Assembly (NCBI GenBank): GCA_016933055.1
Contig: JAFGBS010000022.1
Coordinates: forward strand, 1-41,563
Reading direction: 5' to 3'
Length of the DNA stretch: 41,563 bases
DNA from: Promethearchaeota archaeon
GTDB taxonomy: Archaea > Asgardarchaeota > Lokiarchaeia > Sigyniarchaeales > Promethearchaeaceae
In this document: piece after piece, positions 33,215 to 41,563 of the stretch
How the letters are laid out: each line of letters opens with the position of its first letter
Position numbering within the stretch: the stretch's first letter is position 1
Program-made: the position numbers and the translations under genes
Notes under the pieces: generated by a model
What the model was told of the DNA's origin: nothing
The model's input: the letters and a program-made list of their open reading frames with translations, nothing else
The model's database searches: none

Positions 33215-35173
33215 ATGGCAAATCATCCCCAAAAAGTAATTATTATTCTTGTTTCCCTACTGGCAATTTCGGGTTTTTTAATTCCTCCCATATTTAATTT
33301 TCCTAGTTTTCGATATTATACTAAAGCAGTACATTATCAAAATTCTCTCGAAGCAAAGAAATACATATCAAATAGTCAGATGGATTATAATTATCCCTAT
33401 AACGGTTCTGAATTATCAAATTATAGTTTCACTCTCACTTTGCAAGAACTTTCTCATTCTCTCGATGGTATCATGGATATAGACTATTTTAATAATGATT
33501 CAGTTTCTTTTGATGCATTACCTTTTCGATTGATGGTCCCCTCGATGTCTTATTCAATACGTCAAGGAGATATTCAAATACATGCTATATATAAAGACGG
33601 TGATCCCTCTACCCCGCTTAATTTTCAGTTGTATAAGGAAGAGAACTATATGTGGGTAACTCTTAGTGAACCTTTACTTCCCAAATCGCGAACACAATTC
33701 CAAATTATTTTCACTACTATATTTCCTGATGGTGGAATAGATAGATGTAATGAATATGCAATTCCTGAGGATCCACAAAGTCACATATTCAAATGGGCGT
33801 GGGGATATCCGATGCCCTCGGTATATGATGAATACGATGGGTGGAATCTTGATCCATATAATGTACCGGGAGACCCTTTTTATAGCGATATGGCTTGGTA
33901 TAAGATGTCGGTAGAGGTTCCTTCAGATATGGTCATAGCTGCGAATGGAAATCTTACCTTTACAGAGTATCTAGCAAACACGACACGCAGGTATTATGAT
34001 CCTCTGCTCCCAGTACGCGAAGTAACGTTCTCTGCCTCCCGTTATTTCGAGGAATGGAAATATATACGGAATAACCAAGAAATCGGCTTGTATTTCTTAA
34101 ATAGCTCCACTCATTGGGAGGATATATGGGCTTCTTCTGTTAAGGATATGATTGATCTTTATGAAGAAAAATTTGGAGAATATGTGTATCCAATTCTCAA
34201 TATAGTGGAGGAACACACTAGTTATGGCGGTATGGAACACTCTTGCCAAGTATATATCTCTTCAAAGACACGATATTATAACACTCCAAATGATTATTTC
34301 GTTACAGAAACAATTATTTCACATGAACTTGCGCACCAGTGGTACTTTGGAATGATAGGCGTCGATCAAATTGACGCAGGACATGTGGATGAGGGATTAG
34401 CATGTTGGGTTGATGCCTATTATCATGAATGGAAATATCCATTTGGAGATCCTGATTTTCCCTTTGAAAACATTCGTACATATGAAGATCGAACTGGATT
34501 AAATCATCGCATTAACTTATCGGTATATGAACTCAATTCGTATAACACAGATTATTGGTATGTTGCGTATACTAAAGCGCCTGTAATCTATGAAAAACTT
34601 CGAAGGACAATTGGAACAGAAATATTTTTTGAAGGATTACGAATTTTATATCAACGTCATATTTGGGACTTTATATGGTTAGATGATGTACAAGATGCAT
34701 TTGAAATCGTAACTGGTCAAGATCTTGATTGGTTTTTTCTACCTTGGTTTGATAACAAAAATCTACCCCAATATAATATTATCTCTGCTACTTATGATTC
34801 TACCAACCAAAGGGTGTATATTAGTATAGAAGATATGAGAGATTCTTTGCATCTTTACTCCTATAACCAGAAAATACCAGTAGAAATTCTTGATCCATCC
34901 GGCGAAATTATTCATGAAGAATGGGTATGGATTAATGGGAGTTCCCAAGTTAGTGTGCAACTACCCGAAGATGTCATTCCCAGAAGGGTGAATATCCTTA
35001 ACATCGATTCAGTACTTGCATATAAACAAGAATCTGCAAATGAAGTCTTGGATACATATAGAATCACAAGAAATCAAATTTCGGGATTTTATATTCTCCC
35101 TTTGAGTATTTTTGCTATATTAGGAGTGGGATATTTAGGAATTAAACTCAAAACACGAAATTCTGATAAATAG
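33215..35173 (+). CDS. Membrane-anchored M1-family aminopeptidase
   Basis: 652 aa gluzincin peptidase. Zinc and catalytic residues: H370-E371-x-x-H374 (HELAHQW) and E393 exactly 18 residues later (HVDEGLACW); GGMEH (338-342) corresponds to the GAMEN exopeptidase loop. An N-terminal helix (about 8-27) and a C-terminal helix (about 626-645) with a basic end put the catalytic domain outside the cell, tethered at both ends. Sequons (NGS, NYS, NLT, NTT, NSS) support export. It trims amino acids from external peptides. A TATTTATT box (33184-33191) lies about 27 bp before the ATG, so the message is probably leaderless. Confidence 0.93.
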   Translation: MANHPQKVIIILVSLLAISGFLIPPIFNFPSFRYYTKAVHYQNSLEAKKYISNSQMDYNYPYNGSELSNYSFTLTLQELSHSLDGIMDIDYFNNDSVSFDALPFRLMVPSMSYSIRQGDIQIHAIYKDGDPSTPLNFQLYKEENYMWVTLSEPLLPKSRTQFQIIFTTIFPDGGIDRCNEYAIPEDPQSHIFKWAWGYPMPSVYDEYDGWNLDPYNVPGDPFYSDMAWYKMSVEVPSDMVIAANGNLTFTEYLANTTRRYYDPLLPVREVTFSASRYFEEWKYIRNNQEIGLYFLNSSTHWEDIWASSVKDMIDLYEEKFGEYVYPILNIVEEHTSYGGMEHSCQVYISSKTRYYNTPNDYFVTETIISHELAHQWYFGMIGVDQIDAGHVDEGLACWVDAYYHEWKYPFGDPDFPFENIRTYEDRTGLNHRINLSVYELNSYNTDYWYVAYTKAPVIYEKLRRTIGTEIFFEGLRILYQRHIWDFIWLDDVQDAFEIVTGQDLDWFFLPWFDNKNLPQYNIISATYDSTNQRVYISIEDMRDSLHLYSYNQKIPVEILDPSGEIIHEEWVWINGSSQVSVQLPEDVIPRRVNILNIDSVLAYKQESANEVLDTYRITRNQISGFYILPLSIFAILGVGYLGIKLKTRNSDK

Positions 35174-35304
35174 TTAATTTCATTTTTTATTACTAACATT
35201 ATTTACAGGGGGAAGTTCATATCATAATATCTTCATCTCCATTCTTATCGGGAACTAAAAATACAAACCAGTATTTCCAGAATTATCGTCAAGGAAATGA
35301 TCCC

Positions 35305-35970
35305 ATGGAATCAGAAAAACGCTCATTGCGGAAGCATATTCTATCCATGTCCGAAATCGTGTTTATAACCCTGATGGCAGTACTGAATGTCGGATTTGAT
35401 TTATTTCTGAGTCCTTTATTCATTTTATTGCTTGGTCATGTTGTGGCAGGTATATTGATTATGGTACCCATAAATTTTATTTTCATTTCCTTAACCAAAC
35501 ATCTGGTGGATAAGTTTGGGACTCTTGTGCTCTATATGATAGTATTTAGTGCGCTAGCGATCCCCACTACTTTCTTTGGTGCATTTCCGGGAATATATAA
35601 GCTTCTTGTCGGAGTTGCAATTGGCATTCTCCTGGATCTAGTATTTTTCATAAAAACCCCCGTCTTGTTTAAGATCTTTATGGGTGGATTATTGGGTGCA
35701 ATTGGGTGGTGGCTCGGAACTTTTCTTATTTGGACCCTTCTGGGATTTCCTTATGTCACCGGGATGAGTAATTTCCTAAATGAATTCATCCCGATTTCTA
35801 GGTTCATTTCCCTACCGATTACCAAAATTAATAGCGATTTTTTTCTGTTCGTTCTTATCTGTGGTTTATTATCAGCGATTCCATGTGTACTCATGTGTAC
35901 AATTACCTACCCCATAGCAAAAACCATCAAATCTACTTCAATTTATGAGAAATTTAATCAAATGCAATAA
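35305..35970 (+). CDS. ECF transporter substrate-binding S component
   Basis: 221 aa with about six membrane helices and little outside them, the size and shape of an ECF S component that binds a vitamin or cofactor precursor in the membrane. It is followed by the ATPase and the T component, which confirms the system type. AAGGAAATGATCC just before the ATG is one of the few good SD-like sites on the chromosomal side. The S-component sequence does not show a family I can tie to one vitamin. The ATPase frame overlaps its 3' end if an upstream start is used, but the preferred ATPase start lies 20 bp downstream. Confidence 0.8.
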   Translation: MESEKRSLRKHILSMSEIVFITLMAVLNVGFDLFLSPLFILLLGHVVAGILIMVPINFIFISLTKHLVDKFGTLVLYMIVFSALAIPTTFFGAFPGIYKLLVGVAIGILLDLVFFIKTPVLFKIFMGGLLGAIGWWLGTFLIWTLLGFPYVTGMSNFLNEFIPISRFISLPITKINSDFFLFVLICGLLSAIPCVLMCTITYPIAKTIKSTSIYEKFNQMQ

Positions 35971-35989
35971 AACCAAAAAGTGGCATAGT

Positions 35990-36706
35990 ATGAAACCAAT
36001 AATTCAAGTAGAAAACCTTAACTTTGCCTATAAGAAAGGAGAACCTATTTTAGAAGATGTAAATTTTCTAGTTAACAACGGGGAAATCTTAGGAATTACG
36101 GGATCTTCTGGTTCAGGGAAAACTACTTTATTATATATCCTTAAGGGTATAATTCCCCATTTAATTAAGGGGAAATTAAAAGGAAATATCATAATTCACC
36201 AAATGGATATTAAAACGACCAAAATTTCTAAATTAGCCCATAGTGTAGGCATGGTTTTCCAAGACTTGAACACTCAATTGTTTAGTAATACCGTACGAGA
36301 AGAAGTAGAATTCGGGCTTCGAAATCTGAAAATGGATCCCGCTCTTGCTAATAATGCCATGGAAGAACTGCATATTTCCGATCTCGCAAACAAGGCACCG
36401 TTAAATTTATCGATGGGACAAAAACAACGGGTGATTTTAGCTTCCATAATTGCGATGCAACCAAAAATTTTGCTGCTTGATGAACCTAGTGTACATTTGG
36501 ATTCGAAAAACAGAATAGACCTGAAAAACTGGTTACTAGAATTAAATGAAAACAAGTCAATGACGATTCTTATCGCAAGTAATGATTCTTGGCTAATAGG
36601 AAATATGTGTAACGAAGTCTTTCATATTGAAGGAAGGAAAGTTACGAGAAAATCAAGAAGTGAGTTAATAGAAAAACAATCAGAATGGGTATGGAAGAAC
36701 CTATGA
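35990..36706 (+). CDS. ECF transporter ATP-binding protein (EcfA)
   Basis: About 238 aa from the ATG at 35990, which starts the usual KPIIQVENLNFAY strand. The frame extends to an ATG inside the S gene. Walker A is GSSGSGKTT (38-46), Q-loop VFQD (Q91) with the EcfA-type QLFSNTVREEVEFGL context, signature LSMGQKQR (140-147) and Walker B ILLLDEPS (160-167). The H-switch position reads SND (about 197-199) where a His is expected, so this residue is replaced by Asn. Only one ATPase gene is present, implying a homodimer or a partner encoded elsewhere. The stop overlaps the T gene as ATGA. Confidence 0.9.
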   Translation: MKPIIQVENLNFAYKKGEPILEDVNFLVNNGEILGITGSSGSGKTTLLYILKGIIPHLIKGKLKGNIIIHQMDIKTTKISKLAHSVGMVFQDLNTQLFSNTVREEVEFGLRNLKMDPALANNAMEELHISDLANKAPLNLSMGQKQRVILASIIAMQPKILLLDEPSVHLDSKNRIDLKNWLLELNENKSMTILIASNDSWLIGNMCNEVFHIEGRKVTRKSRSELIEKQSEWVWKNL

Positions 36707-37299
36707 ACTTAAATAAGTTTTCACAAGTTTGGGTGATAATTTGGACATATTTTAAAATCTCCCTTGTCATAGGAGTACAGGTTATCGTCTTCCTCCAGTA
36801 CTCTGCTTTTTTCCATATTCGCTGGATTCTATTACTCATTGAAATCACTCTTGGATTCGTAATAAGGATGGATGTAAGAAAGCTGATACCACTAGCTAAA
36901 TTTATCACTATCAATCTCATTCCCATTTTTCTCATTTTTTACTTTGTAGAATATGATTGGATAAACACTTTAGTCTCATTCGGGGATTTCATCATCAAAA
37001 TCCTTCTAATGCTCCTATCTGTGGTTCTGTTTAGTGAAACCACTTCTCAGTACACATTATTACTTTCCCTCTCTAAAATTGGGGTCCCTAAGAGAATTGC
37101 GTTCATTATTATGAATATATTTTCTTTTATACCAATTTTGAGTGAAGAACTGCGATCAGTAACGCTAAGTCAAAAGGCGAGAGGATATAAGTTTAGATTG
37201 CGTAATTTGAAACCGATTCTTGTTCCTATCATATTATCTTTATTGGATTTATCAATAAATTTGAGTATATCTCTCGAATCCCGTGGATATGAACTATAG
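36703..37299 (+). CDS. ECF transporter T component (EcfT)
   Basis: About 198 aa from the ATG at 36703, which overlaps the ATPase stop (ATGA); ATGs at 36685 and 36691 are alternatives. Five or so membrane helices are followed by the cytoplasmic coupling helices with two Ala/Ser-Arg-Gly motifs, QKARGYK and ESRGYEL, that contact the ATPase grooves. This couples ATP hydrolysis to tilting of the S component. The second motif lies at the very C-terminus. It completes a self-contained S-A-T operon. Confidence 0.9.
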   Translation: MNLNKFSQVWVIIWTYFKISLVIGVQVIVFLQYSAFFHIRWILLLIEITLGFVIRMDVRKLIPLAKFITINLIPIFLIFYFVEYDWINTLVSFGDFIIKILLMLLSVVLFSETTSQYTLLLSLSKIGVPKRIAFIIMNIFSFIPILSEELRSVTLSQKARGYKFRLRNLKPILVPIILSLLDLSINLSISLESRGYEL

Positions 37300-37317
37300 A
37301 ATGAACAATCACATGGA

Positions 37318-37956
37318 TTACTTTGTGATTTGAGCGATAATTCCTATTTCGTTTATACGCAATGGTGAGGGCACAAATGGGTCGCTATATTGCATTATCA
37401 ATGGCTGACCAACAGTTTCTATGTTATCTAATTTTAATCGTTCGATGAGTATTTTCTCGTATTTTTTTCTTTTTTGTTTGTTAAATCTTCCACGAAATCG
37501 AACAGCTGCAATATACTTTTGATCTTGACTCTGAATTACAATATCTTTACCATAGGGTGTTGGCAACTTTTTTCTTTGATCAGCGAACTTTTTTGGAACA
37601 AAAAATACCATTCTTAGTTTATTATCTTCTGTTTGTTCCGTAAGAACAGGAGTCGTCATTGCGACTTTCTTCTTTTCTACATTGTTACCAAAAATGAATC
37701 CAGATAGTGTTGAGAATGCAGTACTAAATGAATTTGATTCGGTTACTAACACACGAGCAGGTTCATATCGTCGTATTTCTACTCTACCAAATTTTTTTAT
37801 AACCTCATATTCTGGTTTCTCCCATATGAACGGACTAATAATACCCCATCCAAACCATAATAATAAGAATCCTCCAAGAATGATTACAAAAATCCATATA
37901 ATTGACATATAGTATGAAACGTGTTCAACTATTTGAGCATCTTCATTAAGATTCAT
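37318..37956 (-). CDS. Membrane-anchored SOUL-family heme-binding protein
   Basis: 212 aa. A single N-terminal membrane helix (about 17-40) anchors a SOUL/HEBP domain: PEYEVIKKFGRVEIRRYEPA at the start, KKVAMTTPVLTEQ in the middle, and YSDPFVPSPLRINEIGI near the end, all hallmarks of the family. SOUL proteins bind heme or other tetrapyrroles without a covalent link. Topology suggests the domain may be either side of the membrane; loop charge favours inside for the basic part after the helix. It is convergent with the ECF operon, with stops 18 bp apart. Confidence 0.9.
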   Translation of the reverse strand: MNLNEDAQIVEHVSYYMSIIWIFVIILGGFLLLWFGWGIISPFIWEKPEYEVIKKFGRVEIRRYEPARVLVTESNSFSTAFSTLSGFIFGNNVEKKKVAMTTPVLTEQTEDNKLRMVFFVPKKFADQRKKLPTPYGKDIVIQSQDQKYIAAVRFRGRFNKQKRKKYEKILIERLKLDNIETVGQPLIMQYSDPFVPSPLRINEIGIIAQITK

Positions 37957-38048
37957 TACAGTGTTTATTAGTTTGCAAACATTTCCACAGAATTAATGAA
38001 GAATCATTAAATTCTCATAAGAGACACACCATAATAGAGGATATTAGT

Positions 38049-38750
38049 ATGGAAAAACGTTGGAAAAAGGTAATAGTAGCTATTACTACTATAACCATTA
38101 TCATTGGCTCATTTTTCATAATAATGCTAATTGATAATAATCCCTTCGATCATGGATTTTCTTCTGAGGGTCGTTATGATCAAAATCATCTCAATTATAT
38201 GGGAGTAATCTTTGAAAATAAGATACATGTTTTTGATTTAACTTTTCATTGCGAAACTCATCCCCTTCATCCTTGTGAGGATGGGTTGCAGTATTATGCA
38301 GGGGATTTTTTCTTTAATAACATGACTCCCGTTATCGCATGTGCTCCCGGTCGAGTGGAGCGGATTGATTGGTTGGCAGCCGAAGAAGATCTCCCATTCA
38401 ATACAAGCTTATACATTATTAACGTAGGAGTCCGATTTAATGAATCCGTTTCAATCACCTATTGTTTCGAACCATTTACGAATAAAACGAGTGATTGGGA
38501 ACTTCAAGGGCAATTATTGAATGTAACAATCGGAGATTGGGTAAAAAAAGGTGATTTAATAGGTGTATTTTTAAAAATAAATCAATATGCGCACATCCAT
38601 TGGGATATATCAATTCCGTGTATGGACATTGGTTATCCTTCACCTGAGTATTTTTATGATATGGAGGGATATAATCAAATGCTAGACTTGATTTCTTACT
38701 TAAATGCTACTCATAATGATGGGATTGACCGAGGAGGGTGCTATTTTTAA
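38049..38750 (+). CDS. Membrane-anchored degenerate M23/LytM-like protein
   Basis: 233 aa. An N-terminal helix (about 8-30) anchors an exported domain with sequons. The core TPVIACAPGRVERI and GDWVKKGDLIGVFLKINQYA followed by HIHWDI match the M23 (LytM) fold, including the HxH metal motif. The first metal motif, HxxxD, reads YYAGD, so one zinc His is replaced by Tyr. Archaea of this type lack peptidoglycan, and the protein may be an inactive binding domain or a peptidase with altered metal ligation. Nearby His-rich HCETHPLHP might supply another ligand. Confidence 0.65.
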   Translation: MEKRWKKVIVAITTITIIIGSFFIIMLIDNNPFDHGFSSEGRYDQNHLNYMGVIFENKIHVFDLTFHCETHPLHPCEDGLQYYAGDFFFNNMTPVIACAPGRVERIDWLAAEEDLPFNTSLYIINVGVRFNESVSITYCFEPFTNKTSDWELQGQLLNVTIGDWVKKGDLIGVFLKINQYAHIHWDISIPCMDIGYPSPEYFYDMEGYNQMLDLISYLNATHNDGIDRGGCYF

Positions 38751-38836
38751 TATAATATTAATTTAGCTTTTCTTCCCCAAGAAGCATTTCATAATTAATG
38801 CAAATTTTTAAGACAATCTATATTTTTTCTTCATAC

Positions 38837-39322
38837 ATGCAAACTTTTCTTCCTTATGCTGATTTTGCTAACTCGTTTAAAGTACTAGATTACAAAAGAT
38901 TAGGAAAACAACGTGCAGAAGCATTAACATTAATCCATGTAATAGAAAGCATAATGAAGGGAGGGGAGAAACCTAAAGGATGGGTTCATCATCCAATTAC
39001 CATAATGTGGCGACCTTATTGTAATGCATTGAAGTTATATTGCAATCTCTGTATAAAAGAATGGATTTCAAGGGGTTATTCAAACACAATTGAGTTTTTT
39101 TCTGTAAAGGAAAAAGATGTTATAATGCCGGACTGGCTAGGATTTGAACCTTTCCATGCTTCTCATCGAGCTAATCTGCTTAGAAAAGACTATTCCTATT
39201 ATTCAAAATTTCATTGGAAAGAGAATCCTATAAAACCTTATCTATGGCGGGATGAGAATAAAACGTGGTATTATTTTGATTCAAAAACTAAAACACGTCA
39301 CTATTTAACGATCTTCTCATAG
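38837..39322 (+). CDS. MSMEG_6728 / pyrimidine-dimer DNA glycosylase-like protein
   Basis: About 161 aa. The start MQTFLPYADFANSFKVLDYK followed by RLGKQRAEALTL and the later GWVHHPITIMWRPY and LKLYCNLCIKEWISRGY match the MSMEG_6728 family, related to T4 endonuclease V-type pyrimidine-dimer glycosylases. The family starts at MQTFLP, so the ATG at 38837 is preferred over 38798. A TATA-like ATTTTTAAG lies about 29 bp upstream of 38837. A role in removing UV-damaged bases is inferred by family; it has not been shown for this subgroup. Confidence 0.78.
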   Translation: MQTFLPYADFANSFKVLDYKRLGKQRAEALTLIHVIESIMKGGEKPKGWVHHPITIMWRPYCNALKLYCNLCIKEWISRGYSNTIEFFSVKEKDVIMPDWLGFEPFHASHRANLLRKDYSYYSKFHWKENPIKPYLWRDENKTWYYFDSKTKTRHYLTIFS

Positions 39323-39473
39323 AATGAGAACAAGATATTCTTCATTGAACACCAGCCGATCCTCTGTAATCTCTTAATCTAAAAAAAAAGGATATACAGA
39401 CCATTTGATGCACCCAAGTTTTTATTATCCTTTTTTTCTAGTAAATCTATACAAACAAAAGGAAACTCCTATC

Positions 39474-39959
39474 ATGAGTAAGTTTGTGGTATATATATCA
39501 AAATCGGGTAATACAAAAGTTATTGCTGAAAAAATCGCTCAAGTTGCTCACTACGAATTGATTTCTTTAAACTTGATGGAAAAAAAAGGAAAAGGTTCCT
39601 CAGGAGAACAAGCACAAGAAGAAGCAAGATTCATGTCTGCGATAAGGAGATGTAAAAATGCAGAACTTGTATTCGTTGGAACTCCGGTAATAATGAAACA
39701 ACCGCACCCCAAAATTGCCAAATTTGTGAATTCGGTGGATGCTAAACGTATGGCATTTTTCATTACCTATGAAAACGATATGGGATTTACTTTGAAGGAA
39801 ATGAAGGATTCAGCAGAAATTCGCTCAATTCGCGTACTTGGTGCCAGTGAATACGGTGGTTTGAAAACGGGGATTTTAGAGCAGATGATGGATAAAGATA
39901 AAGCAGATATCTTAATAAAAGCGGAAAAATTCGCTTTAGACTGCTTGCAGTCAATTTAA
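39474..39959 (+). CDS. Flavodoxin-like protein
   Basis: About 161 aa from the ATG at 39474, which starts the first strand (SKFVVYISKSGNTKVIAEKI). SKSGNTK is the FMN phosphate-binding loop. AELVFVGTPVIMKQPHPKIA is the second conserved segment with the flavin-contacting loop, and the last strand-helix ends at about 160. It carries electrons or acts as a small NAD(P)H-quinone/flavin protein. The upstream in-frame ATG would add a hydrophobic tail with no family support. It is just upstream of the GPH transporter on the same strand. Confidence 0.85.
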   Translation: MSKFVVYISKSGNTKVIAEKIAQVAHYELISLNLMEKKGKGSSGEQAQEEARFMSAIRRCKNAELVFVGTPVIMKQPHPKIAKFVNSVDAKRMAFFITYENDMGFTLKEMKDSAEIRSIRVLGASEYGGLKTGILEQMMDKDKADILIKAEKFALDCLQSI

Positions 39960-40074
39960 ATTGTTTCTTTTCTTATTTTTAGGAACTCATAACACTAACA
40001 TTGCTTTTTTAAATATGTGTGATCAACCAAGTATTGGTTTTTTATTTTCACACAAATTTATCTGGTTGAAGAAC

Positions 40075-41448
40075 ATGGAAGAAAAGGAAACTAGTACATC
40101 CTTAAAGAAACGAACAGTGATTTTTGCAATCCCAAAATTTGGTGCATCATTATTACTAGGCATCGTAGGATTTGCACTGTTGAAACTTTATTCGGATGGG
40201 TATGGAATAGATGAAACAAAGGTAACATATGTAATTTCATTAGGGTATATAGCGATTGCAATATCTCAATCATTTTTCGGTTGGCTAAGTGATGCTACAT
40301 ACATCTCCAAAATCGGTAGAAGGAAACCATATATTTTCGTATTAACTCCCGTTATGTTCATATCATTCATTTGTTTGTTTCTTCCTACCTTATTTCTTAA
40401 GAATCCCTCCGAGAATACGCTTTATACCTGGTTGTTAGTATTTAATATCTTGTTTGAGATAAGCTATGCAGTAACTACGCCGTATCAAGCTTGGATGGCC
40501 GAACAATTTAGTGTAAAAGAAAGACCAAAAGTTTCCCAAATCCAAAATATGGCAAGTCATATCGGAAACGGGATAATGATAATCTTTACCATGGTCGTTA
40601 TTCCTAATTTTGCGATAGAAGTAGCAGCAGACCCCACTAGTCTTCCGCTTACTTATATGCTTTCAATAATATTTTTTGGAGGATTTTTCTTTATTCTGTT
40701 CTATTTAGCTGCTTTCACCATGCCAACGGAAAAACCTCCAGAATCTAAACCGAATCTTCTTCGAAATTTGAAACTAATCCTCACAAATAAGAATTTCATG
40801 CTTGTGCAATTAATGCAAGGGCTTGCAAGCTTGGGATGGATCACTATTACGACTATCATGCTAAAATACGTAACAAATGTATTAGGATTCACTGGACTTA
40901 TCAATTTGGTGGTTTCGGGATGCTTATTGGTAGGAATTCTTCTCGCTTTATATATATGGAGGAAACTGATTCAGAAAGTCGGTAAAAAAAGGAGCATATT
41001 GGGAGTTTTTCTATTTGCAGCAATTGTGGCTACAACTTCAGTAGTGGGATTAATTGAGATGCCTGATATTGTGCGCTATATATTTGGATTTGCATTTATG
41101 TTAGGTATTGCAGGGTCATTAGGTGGTTGGTTTCTGTTTCCAGCTATTTATTATGCAGACTTGGCTGAAGATGATCAGATTTCTACAGGTGAACTTAAAG
41201 CGGGAATATTCGTGGGATTTCCGAGTATAATTCTAAATTTATTCCAAGCGTTGGGAACTTTCATCTTAGGGCAGTTATATCGTATCTTCCCTATAATTAC
41301 CATTGGTTCCTTTGTAGCGGGTACAGCATTAACATTTAATATGGCTGAAGTGTTATGGGGACCAATGGTAATGATCTTCATGCTAATCTCGTATTTCTAT
41401 ACGAAATTTCTGATTAAATTAGATTTCGATTGGGAGAAAAAACGTTAG
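40075..41448 (+). CDS. GPH-type sugar:cation symporter (MFS)
   Basis: About 457 aa with 12 membrane helices. The loop SDATYISKIGRRKPYIFVL between helices 2 and 3 is the D-x(n)-GRRKPY motif of the glycoside-pentoside-hexuronide:cation family, and the second half repeats the pattern weakly. It would import sugars or related solutes with Na+ or H+. The ATG at 40075 is preferred: the residues before it in the same frame look non-coding and start within 2 bp of the flavodoxin stop. A strong terminator hairpin follows. Confidence 0.85.
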   Translation: MEEKETSTSLKKRTVIFAIPKFGASLLLGIVGFALLKLYSDGYGIDETKVTYVISLGYIAIAISQSFFGWLSDATYISKIGRRKPYIFVLTPVMFISFICLFLPTLFLKNPSENTLYTWLLVFNILFEISYAVTTPYQAWMAEQFSVKERPKVSQIQNMASHIGNGIMIIFTMVVIPNFAIEVAADPTSLPLTYMLSIIFFGGFFFILFYLAAFTMPTEKPPESKPNLLRNLKLILTNKNFMLVQLMQGLASLGWITITTIMLKYVTNVLGFTGLINLVVSGCLLVGILLALYIWRKLIQKVGKKRSILGVFLFAAIVATTSVVGLIEMPDIVRYIFGFAFMLGIAGSLGGWFLFPAIYYADLAEDDQISTGELKAGIFVGFPSIILNLFQALGTFILGQLYRIFPIITIGSFVAGTALTFNMAEVLWGPMVMIFMLISYFYTKFLIKLDFDWEKKR

Positions 41449-41486
41449 AAATTAACAAAAAAATTATTTTTGAATTATTAATCTTT

Positions 41487-41510
41487 TTTTACCGAAGCTA
41501 ATCGGTAAAA
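41487..41510 (+). terminator. Terminator hairpin after the GPH transporter
   Basis: TTTTACCGA (41487-41495) and TCGGTAAAA (41502-41510) form a perfect 9-bp stem with the 6-nt loop AGCTAA, followed by TTTTCCCTTTTTTT. This is a textbook intrinsic-type terminator, 38 bp after the stop codon. T tracts lie on both sides, so it may work in both directions. Confidence 0.65.
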
Positions 41511-41563
41511 TTTTCCCTTTTTTTCCTTTGTACTGTACGGTCTTCTCCCTTCTCCCAAAGAAT

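Overview
The window looks like the chromosome of an uncultured Asgard archaeon, most likely Lokiarchaeia-like. This is inferred from gene content and not from a marker gene: no rRNA, tRNA, CRISPR array, transposase or integrase was recognised. The chromosomal part is AT-rich. Many genes have a TATA-like box about 22-29 nt before the start codon and no Shine-Dalgarno (SD) site, as expected for leaderless archaeal messages. Gene content also fits: zinc-ribbon/TM2 membrane proteins, a long SDS22-like leucine-rich-repeat protein, membrane-anchored winged-helix regulators, secreted proteins with one C-terminal anchor, an archaeal ECF transporter and a tail-anchored zinc-finger protein.

Region 1 (1 to about 3.9 kb) is different. 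It is visibly richer in G+C, its genes start after strong SD sites, and it reads as one minus-strand replication operon of a plasmid, virus or integrated element. The order is a small winged-helix-like protein, a 39-aa coiled-coil peptide, a 45-aa zinc-finger peptide and a primase-polymerase/SF3 helicase, with overlapping or closely spaced genes. An 18-bp palindrome containing TATA-like sequence lies upstream. The 711 bp beyond the primase have no convincing gene but many repeats and homopolymer runs, so they are a candidate origin or element end. The left limit of the element is outside the window.

Region 2 (3.9-11.7 kb) starts with a two-gene nucleotidyltransferase/partner pair resembling a toxin-antitoxin module at the element border. 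It continues with a decayed DUF1801 gene, an SDR oxidoreductase with a coupled membrane protein, a small protein with a RiPP-leader-like tail, a structured intergenic stretch, an unknown 295-aa protein and an 848-aa protein with a PD-(D/E)XK nuclease core.

Region 3 (12-22.9 kb) is mostly membrane and regulatory genes: a CopD-like membrane protein, PadR, PAS and AbrB-type regulators, a TauE/SafE exporter, a zinc-ribbon/TM2 protein, an LRR protein, an operon of a secreted protein plus a membrane-anchored double winged-helix regulator, a condensation-fold acyltransferase-like protein, a tail-anchored zinc-finger protein and an ArsR-like regulator.

Region 4 (22.9-25 kb) is the most unusual chromosomal part. 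Two diverged copies of a roughly 280-330 bp non-coding repeat, in the same orientation, flank an M28 peptidase gene. The copies share a 64-nt block with one mismatch, and both keep a 7-bp hairpin at the same place using different base pairs, as a structured RNA would.

Region 5 (25-41.5 kb) holds a second TM2 protein, a secreted protein, a terpenoid-cyclase-like toroid protein, a solitary DNA methyltransferase, an oxidoreductase remnant, a YdjM-like membrane hydrolase, tandem DUF1624/acyltransferase-3-like membrane proteins, a membrane-anchored M1 aminopeptidase, an ECF transporter operon (S, A, T), a SOUL heme-binding protein, a degenerate M23-like protein, an MSMEG_6728/pyrimidine-dimer-glycosylase-like protein, a flavodoxin and a GPH-type sugar:cation symporter followed by a clear terminator hairpin.
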